Shown: positions 49,876-62,450, numbered from the stretch's first letter. The stretch: DNA of 64,000 nt from Cyanoderma ruficeps (GCA_008694505.1 VZDJ01007755.1:8632334-8696333); one strand, 5' to 3'. Made by a program: numbers and translations. The notes: a model not told the origin generated them from the letters alone.

Positions 49876-52800
49876 ATTAGGAATGTGGCAAAAAAAGAAA
49901 GAGATTAAGGTAATGTATTTTATTTTACACTGCAGGGGGCTGGTAATGTAACTGCAGTCAGTTATTATATCTCACATGAGGTGCAGTAATTCCCCACCAA
50001 GAAACAGCAACTACTCAAACTGTTCCAACTGAACTATTCATAACTCACAGTATTCTGCTGAATAAATAGCTTAATTCACATTCAACTTAATGCTGCCTTA
50101 AGATTCTCCCCCTTCTCTCTTGTAATAGCATTCACAAAGTCAGTTATTCTTTTATTTATATACGTGCATTTATTATTTGTACTTTCCTTAATTGGAGTTC
50201 TTCTTGCTGATATCAGGCTATTTCTCCAAATTACCAGGATAATTTTAGCTTCTAATGTTATCATTTATAATGTTGTCAGCCTTGCCCAAGCTGGCAAAAT
50301 CCAGAAATTTTGTTAAGTATAGTCTATGCTCCTGACTCATTATTAGATTAAAAAAGTAAAAAATGGGCCTATATAATGATTCCATCTGAAAGAACTTTTA
50401 TAGGTAAAGGCACTAATAACTGTGATTATCAGTGATTTATTCTGGCCCATGTCTCCCCAATTTAGCGGAAGTAACATATAACAACATTAAAACTTCTACT
50501 ATCATCAAGCTACATATACTGCTTCTCCCTTAAACACTCAACCACTTTACTCTGCTAACACAGGAAATTATCATGAATTGATAAAATTTATTCATGAAAA
50601 ATCTGATTGTTTTTGTTTAGTTATTTTATCCTCTCACTACTTGTACTGTTAATTGTTTGGCTTAATATCTTTCTGATTATCAGCATTAGACCAAAGGATT
50701 TGCAAATGTCAGGCTTTCCTTAAGAAAAATATTATGTCCCTTTTTTACTTCAGGGAATCTTCTTCAGGGTTGTGAAACAGAATGTCATGACTATTCTCAC
50801 CAAGTTACATCATATTTTTAGGCTTTCCACCATCAGTTTCCACCAGTGTCAACATCATTATTTTTAGGAAATTAGAGATTGCACAACCATCGTTTTTGAA
50901 AAATTTAAGAGCTAGATGTATAGAACTACTGATTTAAAGGCCTAATACAGACAAACCTACTTGCCTAGTTACCTTCCCACTTGAATCATTTTTCTCCTGC
51001 TTTCTTGACTACTGTTATACTTTCCATTAGTTTTCCTTCCTCAGTGCTTTGCATTTAAGATGCTATAAATACAGTGCAATCCTCCAGAGGATGGTCTCCT
51101 TACTCCTGCTTTAAGAGGAGGAAAAACTTGTTTGACAAATGAGCCTTCCAAGCTGAGACACTCATAGTTTAAACTGACACTGTTTGCCTTCCTGCCATCA
51201 AGGATAACAGAGGTAAACTTTGGAAATCAGTTAGTTTCTCTTGCTTTAAAGTAAGTCATGAGAACTCATGGAGGTTACAGATACTGGAAAATATCTGTAA
51301 TTCCTGGATATTACTGTAGTTCTAATTTAGGAAGCACGAAGAGTCGAGTTAATGTGGTTTGTTTATATGGGACGTCACACCACTGTTATTGTTATTCATC
51401 ACTTGGCACAAAGGGGAACTTGGAGAATTTCCAGGCAATCTACAAACTGGAGTAATTTCACAAAACACTTGAGACAGCTGAAGAGGGAACATCAGAAATG
51501 GAGTTTTATCTAGCTCAGACACCAGAACTCACTCCCAGGTTTTAACCTAAGGAGGCCTCGGATCTGTGATAAATTTAGCTCCAAAAGGAGCTACTTATGC
51601 TGCAGGAGCAATTGCATACTCCAGTCAGGATGCTCTTCCACAAGGATGCAGGTCTTCAACATGTCCTACGTGATGTCTCCAGCCTTGAGTTATTGTCTTG
51701 AACACCCCTAGGACGTCTCAGATTGTGTCAGGCCCTCAAGTTTAGAAAGATATAGCATTACCTGGAAGGTATTTGAGTCACAAAGTCCAGTGACTAAAAA
51801 TATATTATAAACACAGAGAGGGTATTTCTCAGGATGCAGATGAGAACACAGAACACCAGAATGATCACAAACTTTTCCAAAACTCAGGAGTATGCTGTGG
51901 CCTTATTGCTGATGTAAATTCAACAACAAAGTTAAAGACAAACTTACTGTCGCCCAGCTATAAAATGTTTAAAAATTCTGCTCCTTACTTTGAGGTTTAC
52001 AGCTATTTTATCCTTAGCAGAGGTAAAGATTCTCTAAACCGTGAATAAAAATTAATAGAAAAAGTATCTGAAAAGATTAGTACATACCACAATACATATT
52101 TGCCTATGAAAGCCATTTGAGAAGTTTTTCTCTCCAGGAATACAATTTTACCTGAGACAGGAGGGAGATCACAGGAAAAATCTGTTGGGTTTTCTTTCAG
52201 ATCTCTAACCTCAATAAAATACAAAAACATTCCTATTGAGAGAAAAAGATCTGGAATATTAAAAAGGTTCCCTCTAACCCACCAAGGAGTGTCAATAAGG
52301 GCAGCACCACTGTTACAGACACGAGTGGTAACCTTGTCGTCATGGCTGCAAACCAAAATGAAAGGGGAGTTCCATGTCACTACCAAGTGCAACTGGCAAG
52401 GTATTCTGGACAGTCTGAATATAAAAGTGACTCATGCAGGAAACACAGCTGTGAAGAAAACGAATCTTTCCCTGAGGAAGAGGGGACTGCTTCGTTTCCA
52501 GGTTGCAGAGGTAGGGAACACTTTAGGTTACACTGCAGAAGGAATCACATGAATTTCTAGTATTTCACTTCAGGGAACTTGCCATTAGCAGATCACAACT
52601 AAAGGAAAATACTAACAGCCAATATTTCTCCCAAGGTAAAATAAATTCTTAGCAGTGCAGAGTGAAAAGCTATGGTACTACACAGATACAAACTAAAGTG
52701 CAACAAACAACTGCATTGTGGATGATTAAGGGCAGCCAACTACCCTGCTGAAGCTGAGGATTTGTGGAGTTATTTCTGCAATACTGCAGTCATGTGTGCA

Positions 52801-53400
52801 CAGCAAATTACATGAAGGCCATTTGGGAACAGCGAAATGAAAAATCTTGCCCAAGGATGTGTGTTGTAGCCAGGGACTGCTAGACAAATAGAGGAAACAG
52901 CACAATTATGTCAAGGTTGTCAGGCAGCAGAACAAGCCTGAACATGTTTTGTTGTGTTACTGATGAGGGTGGCTTCTCCACAGCAGTAAGTACTTATTGA
53001 CTGAAGTATTCACAGATCATATATTTTGATAGCAATAAGTCACTCTGATGTACTTCATGCATTCCAGGTCAATCTAGATACCTCATCCTGACTGGCAGAA
53101 GTATTAAGGTTGCTAGGAATGCAAGAGCATTCATGTCCAGCTCACCCCTAGAAAGTTTCAGGTATCCATCACACCATTTTTTTTTAAATTCTGCTAAAAC
53201 TAAGTAATTACCTATAAATACAAGCAAGGAATTGCCTCTCTACTTCTAGACTACATACAACATACTGCAACTTTTTCATAAAGAAATCTAATCATTAATC
53301 AATCTTAATAATAAAATCTAATCTAAATCACAACCTTCTTTTATAAAAATTAAGACTGTGCTACTACAAATTGTTGTTGAGTGTTATTTATGCTTTCTCA
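49876..53400. other. Intergenic, AT-rich
   Basis: No gene is supported. A 129-codon minus-strand frame at 52003-52392 is within chance expectation for this base composition. Confidence 0.6.
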
Positions 53401-53412
53401 GCCATCTAGTGG
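53401..53412 (-). promoter_or_regulatory. Perfect CTCF core motif match
   Basis: GCCATCTAGTGG is the reverse complement of CCACTAGATGGC, which fits the vertebrate CTCF core CCASYAGRKGGC at all twelve positions, on the minus strand. It lies 7.4 kb beyond the SOX17 stop codon. Occupancy cannot be judged from sequence. Confidence 0.45.
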
Positions 53413-54515
53413 TCTTGTTCCCCAGTGAGACTTCCCCTGAACGGAGGCAACATGGCTGGTTCCTTGCATCAACCTAACTTCTCAGCTTCCTGTGGGAAAG
53501 CAGCTATTCAGACTTTACTGTGGATCTTTAATGATTTTTTTTTAGAAGAAATAGAATAGATAATTGTGAATTCTACTCCACACGTTTAAAATGTGCAAAG
53601 TATGAAGCCGAATTTGTAACAGCAATTTTCACTCTAGAAAACTTGTAAAGTACTGCCCTGTTGCTGTTCTGGTACTTTAACCACAGGGTTCCAAAAACAC
53701 TACTGTCAGAGCAAAACTGACAAGCTGAGAGAATAGCAGCTTAACTCAGACCAGTGTTACTTCTTTTGTCACCGTGGAACAGGGTGGAATAAAAACCTCA
53801 GGTTTGTCAGTCAGGGTAAAGCCCTCACCTTTTTCAAACCAACTGTTTTCTTCTTTTAGAAGTGGTGCTCTGAGTTTGATTTCACTGAAGAAAAATTTTA
53901 TTTACATCTTTTACTTGACATCTTGCCAAGGCTGTCAAATTTCTAAAGAAAGTGCTTCACTGAGTGACAGGCTGTTTTGGGAAATTAGTCTATCCTGAGA
54001 CTAAATTTATCTGTCTCCCTTTCTCAAGTCCCAGGTCATCCAAAGGGATGCCCTGGACTCCAACAATCTGGATGAGGATTTTTGCAGATTTTGAAAGACA
54101 AAGCCTAATTTTCTGCCTCTCCCAACTAGAACAGCCTGTAAACTACAATGGAACAGACTATACTAAAAACATGAGTGATTACCTAAGCTTACTTACATAA
54201 ATACACTCACCTCTGAGTACAATAAACCCATCTGGATGAAGGCAGCTATCCCTCACATTAATGATACAGAGTATAAGTGATGCTACTCTTGCTGGGAAGT
54301 TAGTAAAGCAGGCTTTAAGGACTGTAATTGGAAATCAGACTCATGAATGAAACACACCTGTCTCTCTAAGATTCCTTGCAGGACACTGAGAACTGGTTGA
54401 CGGAGAAGATAGAAGATGATCTCTTGCAGTCATTTTTGATGTGCAGCAACAAAATAAGAGCCTTGTTATTTTTTGCATCTCCTGTGGGGATTTCCAGACT
54501 ATATAGGAGTAGCAA

Positions 54516-54560
54516 TTTTTTTTCTTTTTTTTTCTTTTTTTCTTTTTTCCCCCCACCCCA
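54516..54560. repeat. Polypyrimidine tract (T runs, then C run)
   Basis: About 45 bases of pyrimidine with only two interruptions: T-runs spaced by single C, then CCCCCC-A-CCCC-A. Confidence 0.95.
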
Positions 54561-55671
54561 GGTTTGGCCTTCTTTAATATCCTTCTCTGCAATAGTATTT
54601 GTAGGGAAATAACTTGGGTAATTATGCCTGAGAAGAGAAGGAATAGCATTTGTAACTTGATAAATTCTGGCAAGTTTTCCATGCATTAAAATAGCTCTCC
54701 ACAGGTTTAACCTCTAACTCGAAGTCAGTGGTGAATCCAGACCATTTTTTTTAAAGCAAACCCAGGACACTGTGATTCAAGGTTCTTGCATCAGTTCTAG
54801 TGAGTGTTTTTGTAGTATTACACTTTCAGTTATCATACCCAGTTGAAAGATATGAGAAATTTATATAAAGTGCACTCTTCTGAGGGCAAATCTGCTTCAC
54901 ATTGCTCAGGGAAACCAGTTTCCATTCTTGATTTTGAACAGGAAAAATTATCATAGGTTGACATACAGAAACACTATGCATGTAAATCATGGAAACTTGC
55001 AGGAGTGTTAACCTTCATTAATATAATGAAAGCATAAAATAAAAAAAAAAATCAAGACTACATAACCTGACTCTCTACCTTAGCCATTCCCCAGTAATAC
55101 AAATCTGTGCATTTGAAACCAGAATTTGTGTGGTACCAAATCATTCAGCTCCATGAATTCACAAATATTGGTTCACCTTTCCAGTTAATTTGAACACAAC
55201 CTTTACCCAGAAAAACATTCTAATATTCTTTATCTTTGTTCAACAGAGGACAATTTTTTGTTTTAAACAGGATGTGTGCAGGATAAATTTTGTTTCTACA
55301 TGGCAATAACAAGAAGCTTTAAAGTAAATCAGACACCATAAAGTAATTCCACAATGACTTGGAAAGAACCCAAGACTTGCTGGTACCTAAATATATTCTC
55401 TGTGGGTAAATGTAGGGGCCACCCTCAATGTGAACAACAACTATATTCCTCTGATAACTCTATGGAATAGTCCATGAAATGAGTTCTCTCTGATAAGGAA
55501 AAGGATGTAAATTTACTTTCTCTGACCTATTGCTTATTAAAATGCAGAAGATACTGGTATCTTCTTAAACAAGATAAAAATTTATCTTAAGAACTTTGTT
55601 TCTAAAATCTTACTTTAGCAATTTTCAATGTCAGGTATCTGGAATTAATTTATATCACAATATGACACAAA

Positions 55672-55732
55672 CATATATATTTATTTATATATTATTTACA
55701 TACATACATATTTATTTATATAATTTATATAC
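55672..55732. repeat. AT-rich simple repeat (ATTT/TACA units)
   Basis: Interspersed TATA, TTTA and a short (TACA)3 stretch over about 60 bases, of A/T nearly throughout. Confidence 0.85.
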
Positions 55733-56979
55733 AACTACAATATAAAAATGAATTATTTAAAAAGAAGAGAACAGAGCCATAATAAAAGAGCCTCAGTAAC
55801 TCAAACATTTTTACTTTGTTTGTTACTGCTCCACTCTAGGTGAGAAAACATTCCTAAAACAAGTGTTCTCAAAGAGTCTGAAAACAGCTGGAAACAAATT
55901 TGCAACTTATTTAATGATTAAATTTCTGGAGACTGCATCAAGTCTCAGATATTTACTGACATCTCAAAAGGCATTTCTAAATTTTCTTTGAAATGTTCTG
56001 TATTTTCCTCCTTATGCTCCTTATTTTGAGATTCTTTTTACTGAAGGACTCATGACATCATGAGTAGTGTTTCACTTTTATCTGTGTTGGGTGACATACA
56101 CCATGACATTTGGGTGTTTCAGTTTCTTTACCTCAAAATTCAAAACTTATTAATATATTTTAAGAGCCATGGCATTTTCAATTTGTACTGATACATAAGC
56201 CATATTCATGCTTGAATTAAATCTAAGAGAAACACCTTAGAGCTACAAGTAATCTCAAACTATACAAAATACAAGATATGACCTGGACATTAAAACACCT
56301 TGTGAGAAATCCCTTGACTCCACGTGACCATGTGCTCATTTAATCAAATACATTTTTAAATCACTGGGGTAAGACAAAATGCCTATTTGTAATTTACCTG
56401 ATAAGAAGTATAAATTAGACATTAGGAGTATGCTGCCATGGTCAGGTTTTTTATGCTCCACTGACTATCCTAGCCTTCTCCATTTTACACTCCAATCTAT
56501 AGCACAAAATTTAAAATATATATATATCAATTTGTATTAATATAGTAATCATTGCATTTGCAGCTGTAAATGTAGTAGTTGCTAAAATACTTAATATATT
56601 CCTCATTTAAGTCCATATTCATTTAAGAAAAACTAAGAATTTTAATAAACGAATCAATAGTTTTAATAATATCTGCAAATGGAACATTATTGCTTTCACC
56701 ATATTAATTTGGAAAACTAATCAAAGCAATGTGGTGTCTGCAGAACAGCTCTAACAAACTGAATAAAAATATTTTTATATTTGTTTAAAATGCCTAAAAG
56801 CCTCCACACCCTGATTTCCAGCTTACCAGACTGGTGGCCTTGGCTATATGATGACCCATGATTTATCACGACAGAAGAAAACAGTCCCTTTAAGAGTTCC
56901 AGAAACTGCTCTGATAACCTGAGTGGATTGGGATAGCCAAGACCCACCAGAGATAACAGGTACACCATTTATCAGCCCA

Positions 56980-57190
56980 TAAACTCCTCATGCAGCAGCT
57001 CCAGGAGAACAAGAGGGGAGCCAGGAGCACTCCAGCCCACACTCCCACATCAGCCTCAAACCAGGCGCTGCACAAGCCACAGCCACCCCAGGGAGCCAAG
57101 GCAGCCACACAAACCAACCACCACCCTGCACACAGGGGAAGCTGCCAGCAACGTCTCACACAACCGAGAAAGTGCTCGGTGTGGCCTTAG
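56980..57190. other. GC-rich block of unknown origin
   Basis: About 210 bases of GC-rich sequence lie between AT-rich flanks, rich in CCA/CAC with a few CpG near the right end. Near 57163-57183 an imperfect hairpin (CCGAG and CTCGG around a six-base loop) closes the block. Overlapping frames on both strands (56890-57159 minus, 56990-57190 plus) look like composition artefacts. It may be an old retroposon or a conserved element; no family was recognised. Confidence 0.4.
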
Positions 57191-60100
57191 AGTACAGCAC
57201 AAATTTGAACATTCCTTCACAGGATTTTCGGAAAAATACTTCTTTTATGCTTGAACTGGAAAATGCTTGCTTTAGGCTTGAACCAGTACATCAGTTAAAT
57301 GACTTTCCCATCCCTAAATTAGTGCTCAAATCCATCTGAGAACTATACTCATGATTTTGAAAGTGATACAGGTGCCTGCAACTAAAGTCACCTCAGACTT
57401 TCCATCTACAGAACATGAAGTCAGCTTTGGCAACACGCTTGGACCACAAATTTTTCATTCTAGTCAGCTGACTCCAGCAGAGTACAAGAGTTTCAGCTAA
57501 AGCTGGTCAGATAGTCTTGAAAATAGGGGAAGAGAAAACATGTTTTTTCAATCCTATTAAATCAATTTTGGGATGCTTTTGCAATGATTTTAATATTTAG
57601 CATTCCCCCAGTATCAGAGGTGTGATTACCATTGTCCTCCATGGAAAGTTGCCCAAGGCCTACAGTTGACACTTTAAGAAGCTAAAAGCTCTAAAAACCA
57701 TGAGGAGAACTAAACCATGAAATGTGAAGAGGGGAGGCAGGAGAAACAGCTCATAGAGATGAAGCTACCTCATAGGAGGTTGCAAGGAGATAGAAAGGAG
57801 GGCACAGTTGGGACTGAAACAGCCAGGAGACACTGAGGAGCAGAGGTCAGGATAAAGACAGTGGGCAACTAGGAAATTAAAAAAAACACCAGGGGTTAAA
57901 AAAAAAAAAAAGGCAAGCCACCAAGGAAAGGGAGAACATACAGGCAGATTTCAGACAAAGGGGAAACGCTTGGTATTTTGAGAATAGAAAGAATAGACAA
58001 GCCAGGTGGGAGTGGCTAGCCTGTTGCAGAAAAGGAAGAAGGCTTATGTGAGTCATAAAAGGAGCAAACTAGGCAGAGTGCAAGAGAAGGAGACCACAGC
58101 AAAAGGGAAGGTACAGAAAATACAGAGGCAAAGTAACAGATGTCATTTCCAGAATGAGAATCAAATCAATTATTCCACAGACCCAGCATTATTTTATTGT
58201 CCTACGCGAGTATCTCAAAAACACACAGACAATATTTGTTCCTTCACCTTGCAGCAGATTAAAATACAGGCTCACACAGTGGAAGAGAATTAGATGCTGT
58301 TGTTAAGTGAGGGATTCCTCATTTGCTGCTCCATTTCATGCAGATAAAGGACAAAGTTTTAGGCAGAAATCAGTATTAGATGGTCAGCTGCAAGGCAAAG
58401 GGAATTTGATTTGGGAATTAGAAAAAGTGGGAAGGAAAAAGTGCTCCAAGTGCCAAAATTAAGGATCATTTTGGTTTCAAATTTCATGTTTGAACTATTC
58501 TATTTAAGATAGGGATTAACTACATTGGAGTCCCATAGAAAATGTATCATTTACAATTACTACTGATATTATAATAGTATTCACTAGAAGTTAGAGCTGC
58601 ACCGGTAACCTTAACCCTGGAATTTGTTTCACCTTACTTGGGAATGTCTTAAATTACGCTTACTTCCCTTCCTTAATTTTCTTTTACTGGAGGATTTTTT
58701 TTAATTTCATTTTACAACAGAATTCAGCCAGGTCTTGAGGCTATACTACTGTACTACTTTAAAAAAAGGGGTCTTTGGATGTATGTAGTGAATCAATTAA
58801 AAAAAAGCAATAAAATAAAATTAATATTATTTCAATATACCTAAACATTTATTCAAGGTCTCTAATTTGTCTTTGCTATTATTCTGAGCAGTTTTTTAAG
58901 AACATTTCTGCAACAGTATGAAAAAGAAGCCCTGCTACAGTTTTAGCAGCCCACAACTGTAGGAGTATGATTACCACGATGGTGACCAGCAGGGCTGGTC
59001 ATCTAGGAGACAACTGGAACAATCCAATTGTTCAACTAGAATTTTCACTATTGTTAGACCTCTCCTAGCCCATAACTATAATATGTCAGATATTTCTATC
59101 TAGACAAAAATATTATATTGAAGTGACTATGCTTTTAAAACAGTGACACATTGCAGTCTCATTTCCCACCCTGCACCAAATCCCCTTAATATCAGACACT
59201 GGTTTTCACACTTCTCTCATTGTCAAGTTGAGGAGGGGAAGATGTTGACACCGAAGGCAGTGCGATTTCAAGTCATTTTTTCAGTATTTCATTGACATGC
59301 TGTTAAAAAACCATCACTGGAGGCAGTGGGCACATTCTGGATTTCTTGAGACCTAAATAAAATTATGTTTTTGGAATTAATAAATAAAATTTTATCTGAT
59401 CCTAAGTTTTGACGAGATTTGTTTGAGAAAACAGATAGCTCTGTGTCCATAATGTGTTTAAAAAAATTATAAGCATAAATTGCACAAATGGAATTTTTGC
59501 AGGATTTCGTTATTCACAACTTAGTAGTCAAATAAAATATGTAGGATAATAAACTAAGTAGGATAAAGTACGCTTACCTAAAAACATTTTTTATTCCCTA
59601 TCACTTTTGAACTGTCATTTGCAAATTAAAATATCGGAACATCTCCACTACAATTATTTTAAGCTGACTGCAGCCAGCACCTTGTAAACATCACGAGAGT
59701 GATGACGTAGTTGTACCCTTGCAATGGCAGAAACATCACAACAGAGCACAGCTGAACATGCTGAAAAAAAAACAAAACCACAGAAAACCACAATCCATTT
59801 TAATGTTTAATTGATACTCAGTAGTATCAGAGATGAGCACTTGGGCTGCACTGTTTTTTCTCCTCACTGGTATAAACTGAGCATGAACCCCCCATGACAC
59901 TAAATGGCAGTAACAGACTGGAAGGCAGGTGACAGAAAGTAATATAATTTCTACATACAGCTTCAATGCTGTATGTGAATCCCTCAGCTCAAACAAAAGT
60001 CACTATGTACAGCAAAGGCACCTCCTCATCTACAATTTTCAAAAACCAATGTATTTCCAGGCACAATTTAAAATTAGTATCTCGAACTTACCTAGCTTTC

Positions 60101-60456
60101 TTTGCTGCAGACTGGAGGGTTTTTCCCAATGCACTAATGCAAATTCAGTCGGCACTCAGATCAGAAGGAAAAAACCTATAAAACGCACACAAGTACAATC
60201 ACATGTTCTGTACTCCAAGAGCCAGACCAGCAGCAGAGATCTGACCATTAAGTAGTGTGATAAGAATACAGCCGCACCTGGGAAAAAAAACCATCTTTGG
60301 TCCTGGAGGCCGTTTTACAGCCACTGCCATGGTGAAAGAATCACACCGTATCTCCTGCGGAAAGCATCGCCTTAGGGCATGACACATTTAATTAAAGACT
60401 AGTCGCCCTCAAGGACCACGTGGCCAAGAAGAATGACAGAAACAGCTGAACATTCA
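57191..60456. other. SOX17 3' flank, AT-rich
   Basis: No gene is supported. An 8-bp-stem hairpin (TGACCAGC, GCTGGTCA) occurs at about 58981-58999. The segment 60240-60430 just past the SOX17 3' end keeps several CpG and could be an extended 3' UTR or a conserved element. Confidence 0.55.
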
Positions 60457-60788
60457 TTTATTTTCCGAAAATACAAAAAAAAGTTACAGTTAAAAACACA
60501 ACTAGAAACACGACCTGGGCCAACAAGACTGGTGATTTTGCAAAAATATCAATTATTACTCACATGAACGAAAGGGAAAAAACAAAAAAGGATGTAAACA
60601 TTCCTTTAACATCAGCCGGAAAACAGTTCGAATGAGGCTTGAAGCCTCCAGGATAATTAGGAGAGCAGCTTAAGTCCGCCCAGGCAAAGTTAGTGGAACA
60701 GTCCCAAGGAGATTCAAATAAATTACATAAATAGGAGCGGGGCCGGGCGCCTCCGTGCCAGTGTCCGTGCCGTGCCCCAGCCAGCCCC
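60457..60788 (-). other. SOX17: SOX17 3' UTR with polyadenylation signal
   Basis: The region runs from just after the stop codon to a canonical AATAAA at 60462-60457; cleavage would be some 15-25 bases beyond. An ATTAAA at 60392-60387 is an alternative signal. The UTR is AT-rich in contrast to the GC-rich coding sequence. Ends are predicted from motifs only. Confidence 0.6.
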
Positions 60789-61714
60789 TCACAAGTCGGG
60801 GTAGCCGCAGTAGTAGACGGCGCTGCTGGCGTCCGACACGGCCGGCGAGATGGGACCCGCGCCCTCGGCCGACGGCAGCGCGGCCGCGTCGTGGGCGCAG
60901 AACGACAGCCCCGGCTCGGGCTTGCAGGCGAAGCGCAGGTACTGTTCGAACTCGGTGCGGTCCACCTCGCCCAGCAGCTCCTCCGGCGGCAGCTGCTCCA
61001 GCTGCTCCCGGCACGGCGCCGTCTCGGGCGGCGGCGACGGCTGCCCCATGGCCCCGGGCGGCGGCGGCAGCGGCGGCGGGCCGCGCCCCGGGCCCGGCGG
61101 CTGGCACTGCCCGTAGTACGCGTGCAGCGGCGCCGGGCAGCCCAGCAGCGCCTGCAGCGACCCGCCCGCGCCCAGCGCCTCCCCGGGCGGCAGGTGCCGC
61201 CGCAGCGACGCGCCCGACGGGCTCTCGGACGCCGCGGCCGGGTACTCGGCGGCCGCCGGCTGCGGCCCGTAGCCGTAGGGCACCATGGCGCACTCCTCCT
61301 GCAGCCCCGCCGCGAAGAAGGGCGCCTCGCTCTCCGCCGCGTCCAGCGGCGACGGGTCCGGCGTCGGCAGGCCGTAGCCGTCGAACGCCGCGCCCAGCGG
61401 CGGACAGTCCCGGTAGTGGCCCGCGCCCGCCGCCGCGTAGCCCTGCTCGCCGTACGGCAGTCCCAGGCCCTCCACGCACATCCTGCCGCCGCCGCCGACC
61501 TCGCTGCCCAGCCCGGGCCCCGCCGCCGCCGCCGCCTCCGCCAGGCCGTGCTGCAGGAAGCCGCTCTCCACCCGCTTCAGGCGCTTCACCTGCTTCCGCC
61601 GCCGCGGCCGGTACTTGTAGTTGGGGTGGTCCTGCATGTGCTGCACCCGCAGCCGCTCCGCCTCCTCCACGAACGGACGCTTCTCCGCCAGCGACAGCGC
61701 CTTCCACGATTTAC
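60789..61714 (-). CDS. SOX17: SOX17 exon 2 coding part
   Basis: The acceptor is GGGCGCAG (AG at 61716-61715). The first two bases, GT, complete glycine 98 and are followed by [17 protein letters not shown]. The exon carries the second half of the HMG box and the whole transactivation and C-terminal region, ending TGA at 60791-60789. Extreme GC content and poly-Ala, poly-Gly and poly-Pro stretches make this a segment often missing from short-read bird assemblies; here it is intact and in frame. Confidence 0.97.
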
Positions 61715-62275
61715 CTGCGCCCACCGACACCGTCAGACCGCCCGCTCACCCATCGCCGCCCGCGCCCGCTCCCGACAACGCCGACACCGCCCCCGCCCGC
61801 AGCCCCGACCCCCGGCCCCGCCCGGCCCTGCGCCACCCTCGCTCGCCCTCGGACGCCACCGCCACGCCGGGACCCCGGCCCGACAGCCCACGGGTCCCCC
61901 CGCTCGCCGCCCCCATCCCGCTCCCTGAGGTTCCCCCGGGCTCCTCGCTCTCCTGGATCCGGCCCGCGCCCGTCCGCGCTTACCCAGCATCTTGCTGAGC
62001 TCGGCGTTGTGCAGGTCCGGGTTCTGCTGCGCCAGCCGCTTGCGCTCGTCCTTCGCCCACACCATGAAGGCGTTCATGGGACGCCGGATCCGCGCCTCGC
62101 CTTTGCTCCGGCCGCCCGACGACCCCGACGGCGCCGCGCCGCCTTTCGCCTTCGCCTCGCCCAGCGGGCTCAGCGACTCTGCCCACGGACACATGGCCGG
62201 CATCATGATGGGCAGCGAGCACCGGCCCTGCACCTGGTCGTCGCTGCTGGCGTAGCCCGCATCGGGGCTGCTCAT
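60789..62275 (-). CDS. SOX17: SOX17 transcription factor (SOXF), complete coding region
   Basis: Join(60789..61714, 61984..62275) on the minus strand, 405 residues plus TGA stop (human is 414). SOX17 is a nuclear HMG-box factor that bends DNA at (A/T)(A/T)CAA(A/T)G sites and specifies definitive endoderm, arterial endothelium and, in mammals, germ cells. The HMG box is at about residues 62-132: [19 protein letters not shown] with the FM minor-groove wedge (70-71), then [16 protein letters not shown]. Basic nuclear-localisation stretches flank it, ending [16 protein letters not shown]. Glu117, in EEAERLR, is the SOX17-type residue where SOX2 has lysine; it influences OCT4 pairing. The C-terminal half is Pro/Ala/Gly-rich activation domain with HYRDC and PTPDPSPLD. 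The SOXF C-terminal block includes EFEQYLRF (352-359, beta-catenin interaction in this family) and ends [11 protein letters not shown]. These separate it from SOX7 and SOX18. Confidence 0.98.
61715..61983 (-). other. SOX17: SOX17 intron (269 bp)
   Basis: The donor is GTAAGC (61983-61978) and the acceptor GCGCAG. It is very GC- and CpG-rich. The position, inside the HMG box within a glycine codon, is the one shared by SOXF genes. Confidence 0.95.
61984..62275 (-). CDS. SOX17: SOX17 exon 1 coding part
   Basis: Coding begins at ATG 62275-62273 and comprises 97 codons plus one base, ending CTG-G before GTAAGC. Start choice: [10 protein letters not shown] matches the conserved SOX17 N-terminus exactly, whereas the much longer upstream frame (to 62920) is unrelated CpG-island read-through. 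A conserved PWAESLSP motif is at residues 30-37, a variable Gly/Ser/Ala linker follows, and the first half of the HMG box ends the exon. Confidence 0.97.
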
Positions 62276-62399
62276 CTCGGGACGGGACGGGAGCGGTCGG
62301 GACGGGACGCGCTGCCCACGGCCGCCAAAGCCGGCGCTCCGGCCAGCCCAGGGAACACACTCGACACTCAGACCCCACTCGCTGCTGCGGGACTCGGTG

Positions 62400-62450
62400 C
62401 CTGGCTCTATTTGAGGCGCGGCGCGGCCAATGGCGCGGCGGGGGCGGGCA
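62400..62450 (-). promoter_or_regulatory. SOX17: SOX17 core promoter region
   Basis: On the minus strand a TATA-like CTCAAATAGAG lies at 62415-62405, about 130 bases before the start codon. Just upstream is an inverted CCAAT box (CCAAT at 62427-62431 on the plus strand). A GC box GGGGCGGG lies at 62441-62448. This would place the start site near 62380 with a 5' UTR of about 100 bases. The motif spacing is tight but plausible; the true start site is not proven. Confidence 0.55.

Larger units (their letters stand above)
53413..56819. other. Intergenic, AT-rich with simple repeats
   Basis: No gene is supported. It contains the pyrimidine tract at 54516 and TTTA/TACA-type repeats at 55672. Two overlapping lysine-rich frames opposite the pyrimidine tract are artefacts. 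Confidence 0.6.

Noticed and set aside
49929..49940. CTCF-like ACTGCAGGGGGC
   Set aside because: Only 10 of 12 core positions agree; such matches are common.
52003..52392. 129-codon minus-strand open frame
   Set aside because: A frame of this length is expected about once by chance in a window of this size and base composition; no domain, promoter or conservation hint was seen.
54341..54686. Two overlapping lysine-rich minus-strand frames of 106-113 codons
   Set aside because: Both pass through the polypyrimidine tract at 54516-54560, which removes stops and gives poly-Lys.
60670..61707. 345-codon minus-strand frame in SOX17 exon 2
   Set aside because: It is an alternative frame of the SOX17 exon with Gly/Ala/Arg-rich content and no family match.
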